Positions 20,990 to 29,992 of a DNA stretch of 33,572 nt are shown here, piece by piece. The notes beneath the pieces are model-generated. The model had not been told where the DNA came from, made no database searches, and worked only from the letters and a program-made list of their open reading frames with translations. Numbering within the stretch: the stretch's first letter is position 1; each line of letters starts with the position of its first letter. Source of the stretch: Agarophyton chilense (lineage: Eukaryota; Rhodophyta; Florideophyceae; Gracilariales; Gracilariaceae). A program made the position numbers and the translations under genes. The DNA is taken from positions 1 to 33,572 of the forward strand of contig JARGXX010000049.1 in NCBI GenBank assembly GCA_030374765.1, given 5' to 3'.

Positions 20990-21410
20990 ATGGCTTTTCC
21001 ACCTTCACTTAGGTTCGGACCCAACTTCTTTCTTCTTCTGCTGTTTCGGCTCGTTAATGTTCTCTCGGGTTTGAGATTCTTTCTTCGCTGCACGCTGGGC
21101 TTGTCCACCTTCACTGAGTTTCGGATCCAAGCGTCATCTTCGCCTGCGCTTCATGGCTTGTCTACATTTACTTAGGTTCGGATTCCAGGTTCTTCTTCTT
21201 CCGCGCTTTATGGCTTGTCCACCATCACTTAGGTTCGGATCCAAGCTTCTTCTTCTTCCGCGCTTTATGGCTTGTCCACCATCACTTAGGTTCGGATCCA
21301 AGCTTCTTCTTCTTCCGCGCTTTATGGCTTGTCCATCATTACTTAGGTTCAGATCCAAGCTTCTTCTTCTTTCGCGCTTCGTGGCTTGTCCGCCTTCACT
21401 TAGGTTCGGA
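20990..21410 (-). repeat. 57-bp minisatellite, element 4
   Basis: Same array as at 7944-8364, with unit starts at 21153, 21210, 21267, 21324 and 21381. Confidence 0.88.
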
Positions 21411-21445
21411 ACAAAGACCTTCGACCACTTCTCTTCCTACCGGTG

Positions 21446-22183
21446 CTACTGACTTCCACAGTGAACCGGTCCGTGCTTCGCGCTGCAGCAGCACGAGACG
21501 GGCGACACTGGTCTCTGCAGGTGCAGAGGCTGACATCTGTACGTCTTCAGCCTCCTCGCGTGTATGGCACTGCGAGTGACCCGCCCGGTCGAGGACTGCA
21601 GCTCGTAGCGCGGATGAGCAGCTTTCACAACCCTGCATCGGCCATAGTAGTAGGAGTCGAAAGCGGGCCACTCCTTGGCCTTGTTGAACGCCGGACCGTG
21701 CGCTACCAGCACTTCTTCTCCCACCACGTACTTCTCGATCTTCCCCTTCGTCAGCGGGGGGTTGCTGGATCTCGCAACCATCATTGACCGCTCTCCGCTC
21801 ATGCCCAAGACCTCCAGTGCTCTTTGGCTCGGAGTGGCGCAGGGCAACAGTGCCACGGCATCCGTCGCCATCATGCGGGGGCGAACCCCGTACAATAGCT
21901 CGAAAGGAGACGGCACCACCCCTCGGTCTCTCCTACGATACCCGTACAAGACGCTGGGCAGGGCCTCTTCCCAGTCCAGCGTTCCTTGTAATACGATCTT
22001 CTTCACCGCGCCTTTGATCGTCCCGACCATCCTCTCCGCCCTACCGTTTGCCATCGGGGCATAGGGGAGCACTGTCCTCCAAGATATCCCGTGCTTCTTA
22101 TTGAACGCCTCGACAACACCCGCCGTGAACGCATTCGCGTTATCAGAGACAACCGTGCGAGGAGGGCCAAATGGACGAACTAT
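21446..22183 (-). pseudogene. pol: Integrase C-terminal half, element 4
   Basis: Translation identical to 8400-9137, between the TAA at 22184-22186 and the TAG at 21446-21448. Confidence 0.85.
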
Positions 22184-22798
22184 TTATTCCTTCACAAACT
22201 CGACCACCGTGTCTGCGACCGAGGTTTTGGTGACCCGTGCTATGGGCCACCCATTCAAGTGCTCCACCGCGATGATGAGGAACTTCTTCTTCCCCTTTGA
22301 CGCTGGAAACGGACCTGCGAAGTCCAGGGAGACCGTCTCGAAGAGTCCGCTGACAGGGGCGCGGAGGTTAGTGCGATAGGTGGGCAGCCTTGCCGCCCTC
22401 TGACACTGGTAACATCCACGCACGTACGAGGTCACGTCCTTGAGGACGCCCGGCCACCAGAACCTTTCCCGGATGAATCTCCATGTCGCAGCGACATCAC
22501 AGTGACCAATGTCATCATGGAACATCTGAATCACTTTTCCACGCTCCCCCATCGGTGGGACGGCGCGGAGATTTCCGGCCTCCCTGTGAAACAAAGTGTT
22601 GTTCCACAACATGAACGACTTCGCCCTTCTACGGACGGCTCTCCTTGCGTCCGCATCTTCTTCGTGCACGAGGGCCCCGGAGAGAAACCTCGCGACGTTT
22701 AGCAGCCCTTCTTCCAGTCCGTCCAAACGCGGGTCCGACCAAGTAATGGTCGCGATTAACCCTTGTTCTCGTCCGGTTTCATCACGTCCAGGTCCCTT
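22184..22798 (-). pseudogene. pol: Integrase N-terminal half, element 4
   Basis: Translation identical to 9138-9752, with the same TAG before it and the same TAA at its end. Confidence 0.86.
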
Positions 22799-25630
22799 CT
22801 ACTCGGCCTGGATCCGCGACAAGTAATCGGGGGCCCCATTGGCGACTCCCGGGCGGTATTTGATTTCAAACTCGTACTCCGCAAATAGGTCCAGCCACCT
22901 TGCCAACCTTCCATGCACATCCTTCTTCCGGAAGGCATACTGAAGGGCCTGGTGATCGGTAAGAACCGTGAAGGGGACTGACGACAGCAGGTACACCCGA
23001 AACTTCTTCAGGGCGAACACAACTGCCAATGCCTCCCTCTCACAGGTAGCATAGTTCCTCTCCGCAGGCGTCATAGACCTAGACGCGTACTGGATGGGGT
23101 GCACTTTCCCATCCTCTTTCTTTTGGCTGAGGACAGCCCCCAATGCCACACCCGAAGCATCAGTCTCGACAATGAAAGGAGAGTCGAAGTCGGGAAAGGT
23201 TAGCACCGGCGGCGTCGTCATTTTCTTTTTGAGATCCTCAAACGCGACCTGCATCTCGGGGTTCCACTCGAACTTCTTCTTCGCCGAAGTGGCGGCATGC
23301 AGCACCGCCGAACTCTTGGCGAAGTCTCTGATGAATCTTCGATAGTACCCCGCCAGACCAAGGAAGCTCCTGAGCTCTGTCTTGTTTCTCGGGACGGGGG
23401 CCTCCACAATGTCGGCGATCTTATCAACGTCCACCCGGATGCCGTTCCCATCAATCACATGGCCAAGGAGTTTGATCTCAGATTGTGCGAAGCTACACTT
23501 CGTCACCTTCACCTTCAAACTAGCGAAACCAATCCTGCGGAACACCTCCCGACAATGGGCCAGGTGCTCATCCATCGTCTTGGAGAAGATGACGACGTCA
23601 TCAACGTACACCATAACGAAGGGCAGGTCCCGCAACACCTCATCCATCATTCTCTGAAATGTAGAGGGGGCATTCATCAGCCCGAACGGCATCACCTCAA
23701 ACTTGTAGGTGCCGTAACGACAGACGAACGTCGTCTTTTCTTTGCAGGCCTCCGACATGCAGACCTGCCAGTAACCTGTGAAAAGGTCTAACGTCGTGAA
23801 GACCTTCGACCCAACGAGGTCGTCGAAGATCTCTTCAATCTTCGGGAGAGGCCAGCGGTCTGGCTTCATCACCCGGTTCAGCTGTCGGTAATCAACGCAG
23901 AACCTCGGATTGCCATCCTTCTTGGTCGCTATGACCACTGGAAAGGACCAAGCAGAGCTGGACGGGGTAATGATTCCCGTCTTCAATAGCTCATTCACTT
24001 CTTTCCTGATCACGGCGTTGTGCCTCGGGGGCATCCTTCGCACCTTTGAGTAGAGCGGCTTCTCGTCCGTCAGCTCAAAACTGTGCTTAACGGGCACATC
24101 CGCTGGACTGAGATCGCCACTACTCCAGGCAATAATGTCGGTCTCCTTCAGGGAGTCCGTCATCTGCTTCTGAACGTCTGGGCGCAGGTGCGCCATCTTC
24201 GAGGACAACAACGCCGACCGTGCACTCTCTTCGTCTTCCCCTGACGATGGGACGTCTGAATCGACGCCCGCCAGGTCAGGCTCATGAGGCTCCCTGTCGA
24301 GTACTGCTAGTACCAACTCCGACTCGCTCTCTGACTCGCCCGCTGAGCCGGAACTGGAAGATCCAGACTCAGCGGGAAACACATCCGGTTCCGAGTCGTC
24401 CGGCGACACAAAGTCCTCGCAATCGGTGCGAGCTCCGTCCACCACCGGTGGCTCATTGTACAACTGCAACAGGACTTGTTCCGCCCCGATCATGAGGCTC
24501 ACCTGCCGTCTGCTAAAGTCTAGCTGAGCTTGCAGGGCCTCGAGGGTCGGGCATCCAATTATCACATCGAACGGCGTATTGTTCACCACCAAGAAGTCCA
24601 AGGGGACTCCCATCTTCCCAAATGAAACTGAAACTCCGTTCACGCAACCCAGAACGTCTGCGACACTCCCATCGGCCACCGTCACCCTCCTGCTCGTCGG
24701 CGAGGGCGTCAGGGTCAAATGGTCACACATCTCCCAGGACAGGAGGTTCGGAACTGCCCCCGAATCCAAGAGGGAATTGGCGTTAGTTCCGTACAGCTTG
24801 ATGGCCACTACCTTCAGGCGAAGTGGTAGGCTAGTGGCATGGAGGACGGAAGCGTGCCTTATCGGAACTTTCCCCGACAATGGGTGCTTCAACCGCTTCC
24901 TTGCCTCATCGGCATCCCCACGCAACAACTGGCCAAAGCTTAGGCCAGACGAGGCATGAGCCAACTCGGCCATCACATTATACTTGCCCACCTGGTCCTG
25001 GAGGCCTTGTGCTGTCCCTTTGCCCTTCTTCGGTTTCCTCGATTTCTTCTTGCCCTTCAGGGCAGCAACCTTGCGAAAGGCTCCACGGCTCTTGTTAACC
25101 AAGGCATCAATGTCCATGATTCCAGTCCGGGGCTGCTTCGGTAGGGCCTCACCGTCTGCGTTCCTCTTCGCTGCGGCGACCACATCTTTCACGGCCGGAG
25201 CTTCCTGTACCACGGCCACATGATCTTTTTCTTCATTCTTCTTGATCTTCAGTCCTTCTGCGGATTCCGACTTCACTCCACTGAACCCAACTGCTCGCTT
25301 CTCTTCCTGCTTCGATTTAGACCAACAGGTCTCTTCCTGATGGCCAAACTTGCCGCATCGTCTACACCTCGTATTACAGTGAGAGTTAGATGGGCAGCGG
25401 TTCGCTCCATGACCGGGCTTGTTGCAGTAACTGCAAGTCCAGCCCTTGTCAGATAATCCCGATGTACCCTCGAACTTTTTCCTCACGAGCATTGTCAGCT
25501 CTTCGAACTCTCCCGCCAACTGGTCCACCTTGCTCTCCAACTGCTGTGCAGTTCCGGACGGAGCATCGGCACGGCGGAGTATCTTCCTCGTTGGCACCTG
25601 AGGTGAGACACTAAGATCAGGCGGAGACAA
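22799..25630 (-). CDS. pol: Nucleocapsid-protease-RT-RNase H polyprotein, element 4 (variant protease)
   Basis: 943 codons, same architecture as 9753-12584. It differs at six residues. Five are in or near the protease: D283N, A286S, S294P, A323V and K350N. One is in reverse transcriptase: L702F. The catalytic DSG (289-291) and YVDD are kept. Two silent changes accompany the protease changes. The clustering suggests transfer of a tract from a diverged relative rather than scattered mutation. The frame stays fully open. Confidence 0.95.
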   Translation of the reverse strand: MSPPDLSVSPQVPTRKILRRADAPSGTAQQLESKVDQLAGEFEELTMLVRKKFEGTSGLSDKGWTCSYCNKPGHGANRCPSNSHCNTRCRRCGKFGHQEETCWSKSKQEEKRAVGFSGVKSESAEGLKIKKNEEKDHVAVVQEAPAVKDVVAAAKRNADGEALPKQPRTGIMDIDALVNKSRGAFRKVAALKGKKKSRKPKKGKGTAQGLQDQVGKYNVMAELAHASSGLSFGQLLRGDADEARKRLKHPLSGKVPIRHASVLHATSLPLRLKVVAIKLYGTNANSLLDSGAVPNLLSWEMCDHLTLTPSPTSRRVTVADGSVADVLGCVNGVSVSFGKMGVPLDFLVVNNTPFDVIIGCPTLEALQAQLDFSRRQVSLMIGAEQVLLQLYNEPPVVDGARTDCEDFVSPDDSEPDVFPAESGSSSSGSAGESESESELVLAVLDREPHEPDLAGVDSDVPSSGEDEESARSALLSSKMAHLRPDVQKQMTDSLKETDIIAWSSGDLSPADVPVKHSFELTDEKPLYSKVRRMPPRHNAVIRKEVNELLKTGIITPSSSAWSFPVVIATKKDGNPRFCVDYRQLNRVMKPDRWPLPKIEEIFDDLVGSKVFTTLDLFTGYWQVCMSEACKEKTTFVCRYGTYKFEVMPFGLMNAPSTFQRMMDEVLRDLPFVMVYVDDVVIFSKTMDEHLAHCREVFRRIGFASLKVKVTKCSFAQSEIKLLGHVIDGNGIRVDVDKIADIVEAPVPRNKTELRSFLGLAGYYRRFIRDFAKSSAVLHAATSAKKKFEWNPEMQVAFEDLKKKMTTPPVLTFPDFDSPFIVETDASGVALGAVLSQKKEDGKVHPIQYASRSMTPAERNYATCEREALAVVFALKKFRVYLLSSVPFTVLTDHQALQYAFRKKDVHGRLARWLDLFAEYEFEIKYRPGVANGAPDYLSRIQAE

Positions 25631-25787
25631 AAATGCCTTCGGCCGCTTTCGTAATCTCTTATAGCCTTTTTCAACGACTGATAGTCATCCGGAGCCCGAA
25701 CATCACGAACTGCGCCATGTGTGTAACGGCGGCGACTGCGTTGCAAAAAAGTCCAAACGACGCGGTTTCGTTGAACCCAACTCTTTT
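25631..25787 (-). pseudogene. gag: Gag C-terminal capsid segment, element 4 (frame-disrupted)
   Basis: Same frame changes as in the segment at 12585-12741. The candidate T-run shift into pol lies at about 25629-25636. Confidence 0.55.
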
Positions 25788-26136
25788 TTAGAGAGCTTCT
25801 AACTGCAAAAGCGACCTCTGAATATCGGCAGGGTCGAGTCGTCCGGAAACGGCCTCATGAACTTCATCTTCCGGCTTTGGAGTCCGTTTGAACTCCGTAT
25901 TCATCCTAGCCTTTACAAAACCGTAATTGCTCGCTGCACTAGTGAGACTGCCATCAACAGCGAAATTGCGGTTGTAGAAGTCAAACGCGTCACCCTCGAG
26001 GTGGCATAACAGCTGCACTGCCCGATCCTCGTCGGACTTGCCTAGGGTGACAAAGTTTTCGTACGCAAAGAAAAAGCGCGCAACATCTGAAGTTGCCGCG
26101 CCATCGAACACAACATGTACCTGTGAGGACTGCCAT
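25788..26136 (-). pseudogene. gag: Gag matrix/capsid-like segment, element 4
   Basis: Same translation as 12742-13090, ending at TAA (25788-25790). The out-of-frame ATG is at 26134-26136. Confidence 0.66.
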
Positions 26137-26153
26137 TTTTCTCTCGATGTCAG

Positions 26154-26171
26154 ACCTTGGATGCGGTACCA
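26154..26171 (-). promoter_or_regulatory. tRNA primer-binding site, element 4
   Basis: Same 18 bases as at 6585-6602, directly after the outer 5' LTR. Confidence 0.75.
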
Positions 26172-26351
26172 TGAAAAGCGCTTGTCTGTAGGGGCAAGCG
26201 TATCCTTTTCTTTTCTTCCCACTGTTGCCTACCTTTTTCCTTAAGAGCCGCCGCCGCTCTCGCGCCTCTAAAATATCGGGCGCGAGCGGCGGCGAGCTCG
26301 TTATGCACTACGTCGACACGTGTGGCGCATGCGCGCTACACGTGCCCGACA
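26172..26351 (-). repeat. LTR 5 (outermost right; 5' LTR of element 4)
   Basis: 180 bp, TG to CA, same as the inner LTRs. Similarity to the array stops at the CA at 26350-26351, where the inner copies continue into a polypurine tract but this one continues into GTTAC and host DNA. The hairpin arms are at 26250-26266 and 26279-26293. Confidence 0.94.
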
Positions 26352-26356
26352 GTTAC
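26352..26356. repeat. Target-site duplication, right copy (GTTAC)
   Basis: Directly follows the CA end of LTR 5 and matches 73-77. Confidence 0.9.
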
Positions 26357-27978
26357 TGTGGCATGCTTTGCGTGAGGTCTATGAGCCGTCAGTCTGAAGC
26401 GCTTTATGAGTGCCGTTTGCGCCTAACTCAAGAATATCTCCTACTTATGTCGCTAGGAAAGGCCTGCGATTGTGCGCAAGATTTTGTTACAGCTGTGTGG
26501 CGCATTTTTCATCTACGAAATTGTTTTCCTCCCCCCCATTTTCAAATCGCTAAAAGCCAGTAGACAGAATTCCGTCATTGTGGCGGGAAAAGGCCCAGTT
26601 ATCTCAACCTCGTAGAAATGAGAGCAGCAGACTCGGTGGCTGCTTAAAGAGTGCTTTGGTTCGCACAAACTGCAGTTCGTTGCAGCATATTTCGCAGTTG
26701 CTCCGACACAGCATCGCTGCCGACAGCGGACAGCTTGGATTCGGATCACCGTCCAGTCTGATGGCACACAGGACTGACAGGAGCTGGGCGAAAACCGTGC
26801 TCGACGTCAAGGGCTCTATTTGTTACACATGCAACGATATTTTTTTCATGTTCCTTGATCACTCTTCGCGACCGGTCCTGTTTACGTTGTCTTTGAAATT
26901 GATCGGACAGACCAGTTCATTCAGATCTTCGATTCATCGTCACACCGCTTTTAATACAATCAGTACGTGCACACTGCCGATTCTCTTATCGCTAGAAAGC
27001 AATGTTCTTGGAATAGGCACTCTTCCATACAAGAAACTTCATACTTTTTTTGAGTGATTGGCTGGAAGGATGCACAATGTCTGCACAGCGTTAAAGAACG
27101 TGACTGATTCACTGGGAGTAGACTGCTCGGGACGGCTCTACGTTCCAAAACGTGAACCGAGTGCAATACGGATGGGACCCTTGATACAGATGTGAGAGTT
27201 CTGGGGAATGAAAATACCACCAATGCCGCCGTTTGAGTATTGACTTATTATTCAAACTGTGGCTTTCGTCTTCTGCATCAAGTGCGCACAAGTTCCTTTC
27301 TCCACACGGTGGCGACACCGTAAGCTCCAGCAGCACCCACGCGCAGCATGAAGGGCCAGATTGTATACTGAAGCTTGTGCCCCAAAAAAGTCTGAATTGT
27401 GCCCAGAATCTCTGTACTAATATGAATTGCAAACTGCATTAGCTGCTATGGTTGCGTAGCAGCTTATCATAAGTAGATATTTATTTTGCACTAAGTTTTC
27501 GTGGCAACAGAAATTTTAAGAGTAGAAGAGTTGTTCGTTGTTGAAAGGTACTTGTAAGAAAGCTTCAATAAATGGTTGAATATAGACCCGAGATTAAGAC
27601 TAACAACCAAAATGCAGTGTAATAAGACATCTTAAGCTCTGAAATGCCGAGAGGCTCCCGCGGTAGCACTTGCCCAGCACGGAATCTTGTTTCGTCGCTT
27701 CATTCTTGCACGCTCAACGCCGTGCTCTTTTGTTTCCCAACCCAAGGCCGACTGTTTCTACGCGATCATCATTGACATGGTGTATTCAAAAGTCTTCTGT
27801 TTCTTTCACTGCACTCTGATAGAACTTGGCTTGGTCTTCATGCATCACACAATGATACAAGGCCTTTGTGCAAGGATGCGGTTGTAAGTTGAGCTTCGGA
27901 CATGTTGTTGAAGTTCATACGTGTGCAGTGTGGGGAGCGATCTCAACACAAGAAATAGTCGGCACAAAGGGTCTGCCT
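26357..27978. other. Host DNA, no convincing gene
   Basis: Lower GC content than the array. The longest frame (26578-27057, plus) starts with GTG, has no recognisable motif and overlaps frames of similar size on the other strand. No RNA gene or repeat stands out. Confidence 0.5.
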
Positions 27979-27998
27979 GGAGCTCTCGGAAGAGCTCC
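27979..27998. repeat. Perfect 8-bp inverted repeat
   Basis: GGAGCTCT and AGAGCTCC flank a 4-base loop. It lies about 20 bases before a TATA-like sequence, so it could be an operator-like site or a hairpin. The function is unknown. Confidence 0.4.
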
Positions 27999-28015
27999 GA
28001 GGATAACGTGCCGGA

Positions 28016-28025
28016 TTTATATAGG
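28016..28025 (+). promoter_or_regulatory. Possible TATA box
   Basis: TTTATATAGG follows the inverted repeat at 27979-27998. No clear gene begins soon downstream, so this is a weak call. Confidence 0.2.
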
Positions 28026-28054
28026 GATACTATGCGACCTTCCGGACACTTAAG

Positions 28055-28087
28055 GTGACGTACTGGTTATGTCAATCTGTACGTCAC
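28055..28087. promoter_or_regulatory. Inverted repeat with CRE-like half sites
   Basis: GTGACGTAC (28055-28063) and GTACGTCAC (28079-28087) form a perfect 9-bp inverted repeat with a 15-base spacer. Both contain TGACGT, the core bound by bZIP factors of the CREB/ATF type in many eukaryotes. It is close to the TATA-like sequence. Confidence 0.35.
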
Positions 28088-28364
28088 TGATGGATGTTGT
28101 ACGTGTTTCACAGCGGTACAGCGTATCGCTGGTGCCTGTGGCATAGATAGACATGGGCATTGCGATATTGTTTAAAATTGTACAGGTACTCAACTCAATT
28201 CTTCAAAACGTACCAGATCGGGGCACTCTGTAGTGCAGTGGAGAGAAGAGAATAGCTTCAGTAGCGTTACTGCGTCGGGGTGAGCACCAGTGGGCTGGGT
28301 GCTGGTTCTAAACGGTTGGATGAAATGCTAATACATTGTAGTGGTTGGCAGGTAATGCGATGCT
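28088..28364. other. Host DNA, nothing recognised
   Basis: No open frame, RNA or repeat is visible between the CRE-like inverted repeat and the left arm of the inverted duplication. Confidence 0.4.
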
Positions 28365-28989
28365 AGGCTACTATCTTGCATCGTGAGCGCTTGCACAGGA
28401 ATGCGGCGGCTGCTCCAACAGGAAGACAGCGTTGGGCATGAGCACAGGATTTGTCAAGTCGAATGTGAATGTCGGCTCCGAAACGAATTTGGACCACAGC
28501 TATTGCTTTTTTGTCGCTCTTGAGACCGTTACCATCAAAGCTCGGCCGGGGTATTCACGTGCTAGATGAAGATGATGCCACTGCAAGCTGGGCGCGAGGT
28601 ACATGGGCCTTTTATTTGAAGGATTTCTGGTGCCCTCTGGGCGCGTCATTCCGTGTCCTGAGAGAGAAAATATTCGAACAACAACGGCCTGCAGATGCAG
28701 GGGTTGCCGCTTCAATTGTTCACCTTCAAGTGGGGTGGGTAAGGTGAACAATTCTGTTGCCGGCGTGGACTCCCGCCATTCTGACAGAGTTTCGAACCAC
28801 TCAACATGCGTCCGCCACTCGGAGCAAAATCTTTCCAAGAAATAATTGCCATTCACAACGTAACAAAAATATAGCAACGCTACTATGTTTAGGACAGCTC
28901 GCTTCTTCTTTGTTATCGTGTGGTGTGGACTACATCACCCTTTCCTGTGATTTCGTGACCGAGGTTTCTTTCTCCGTCTTTTGAGGACA
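28365..28989 (+). repeat. Outer arm, left, of a large inverted duplication
   Basis: About 625 bp that reappears in reverse complement at 32877-33512, clearly similar but not identical (scattered substitutions and small indels). Frames are open on both strands in both arms (for example 28469-28747 plus and 28500-28877 minus), but a one-base indel near 28500 shifts the plus frame between arms, so neither is convincingly coding. It may be the upstream or promoter region of the duplicated gene. Confidence 0.85.
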
Positions 28990-29160
28990 TGATCCGGTCT
29001 TGCTTCCTGATAGAACGCGAGAAAAGTGTGGAAAAGAAGACAGCTTATAATGCGTGTCTTGTTATTTCGCGTACTAGAGAATTTCTCTCAGTTTACGATT
29101 GCCAGCGGTATCAAGATAGGTATACTAATTACTCACAAGGCCTTTCGGCATGTGGGCTGC

Positions 29161-29772
29161 ACGACCCAAATCGCAGCAACGAAAACAGAAGACTCCCAGA
29201 TGGGTTTCCCCCCCGCTCTCCAACTAAACTACCGCCGCTTGGAAACCCTCAGACGGGCAGTCTTCCACGCTTAGAATCCATCTCCGGCCGCCCGGAAGAT
29301 TCAAGACTTCCATCCGTGTATCAAACCAGCTCTCTCCGAGAACACCCGCTTAGAACATCTCAACCGAGAACTCTCCCAAGTTTGGAATCTTCATTTGGCC
29401 GCCCGGAAGATTCAAGACTTGGATTTGGCCATAAATCCATTTCTTGTGATGTCCAACGGAGTAGAAGTGGGACCTTCCGTCCGGTGTCTCTCAATTTGTC
29501 TCAGGAAGCAAGTTGCGCTTACCCCAACCAAGACTGCATTCCAGTCCCACGGAAATGCCACACAACAGCCACCATGAGGAAAAAGTGTGGCGAAGAGGCA
29601 ACGTTCTGGAAGTACTTCAGGAACATAATAGTCTGGAAGAAGGAGCGCCAGAGATTTCACAGGGGTTTTCTTCAGAAAACATTCACCAATATGCAGTTCC
29701 CGTGCCTTGTTCTGCCCCGCAAGCGTTGTATTCCACGCAAGAAGTTTCCAAGCAGTTCTCCTGAGCATAACC
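29161..29772 (+). pseudogene. Degraded inverted copy of the C2H2/111-bp-repeat gene
   Basis: The DNA matches the reverse complement of 30329-31070. It holds two of the roughly 111-bp repeat units, starting near 29228 and 29340, against three on the right. In the frame that gives DYRRLE-type units on the right, this copy keeps the start ATG (29200-29202) but meets a TAG at 29272-29274 in the first unit. In the other frame a plus-strand ORF runs from 28989 to 29792. Similarity stops after the peptide SPEHNL, so the zinc finger of the right copy is absent. It is probably a truncated paralog. Some expression from the other frame cannot be excluded. Confidence 0.45.
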
Positions 29773-29992
29773 TTCAGGCGATAGAACACTGATAGAAGCT
29801 TGTAGATAACTTACTCCATTACGGCTAGAGTCGCAAGCTATACTTTCCTCACACCCGTTGGTAAACTGTGACGATTGGGGTGCTCTGCGCATACATGGCT
29901 CAAATTATCCTCCATCTCCGTAAAGTAGATCTTGTACAGCCTAAATTGCAAATGCTCGAAAGCTTAATGAGCAGTTTTCATGTGGGATTCGA
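29773..29992. other. Spacer near the centre of the inverted duplication
   Basis: Unique sequence between the left inner arm and the end of the minus-strand zinc-finger frame. Nothing recognised. Confidence 0.4.

Larger units (their letters stand above)
78..26351 (-). mobile_element. Tandem array of four Ty3/gypsy LTR retrotransposons sharing LTRs
   Basis: Four near-identical units repeat with a 6523-bp period (6522 bp for the leftmost). LTR starts at 78, 6603, 13126, 19649 and 26172 mark the units. Each inner LTR serves as the 3' LTR of the element on its right and the 5' LTR of the element on its left. The array starts with TG, ends with CA and is bracketed by GTTAC. Domain order protease, reverse transcriptase, RNase H, integrase on the minus strand places it in the Ty3/gypsy group. 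Shared coding lesions argue that the array was multiplied by recombination after one integration; that is an inference. Confidence 0.95.
19649..26351 (-). mobile_element. Element 4: Ty3/gypsy LTR retrotransposon, rightmost copy
   Basis: The internal region is 19829-26171. It differs from elements 2 and 3 at a cluster of seven bases between 24581 and 24784 (protease) and one base at 23527 (reverse transcriptase). Its 5' LTR is the right integration junction. Confidence 0.94.

Noticed and set aside
21446..21750. Chromodomain at the integrase C-terminus
   Set aside because: The segment fits a GPY/F-like module followed by Cys-rich and basic repeats. No chromodomain aromatic-cage pattern was seen.
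78..26351. Array as a pure assembly artefact
   Set aside because: Not excluded, but private variants in element 1, element 4 and LTR 1 and a proper target-site duplication argue that at least three units are real. Elements 2 and 3 look identical, so their exact number is the least certain.
26578..27057. 159-codon plus-strand frame right of the array
   Set aside because: GTG start, no motif, overlapping competing frames on the other strand and unbiased composition.
28469..28747. 92-codon plus frame and 125-codon minus frame in the left outer arm
   Set aside because: Both strands are open in both arms, and a one-base indel breaks the plus frame between arms, so coding is not supported.
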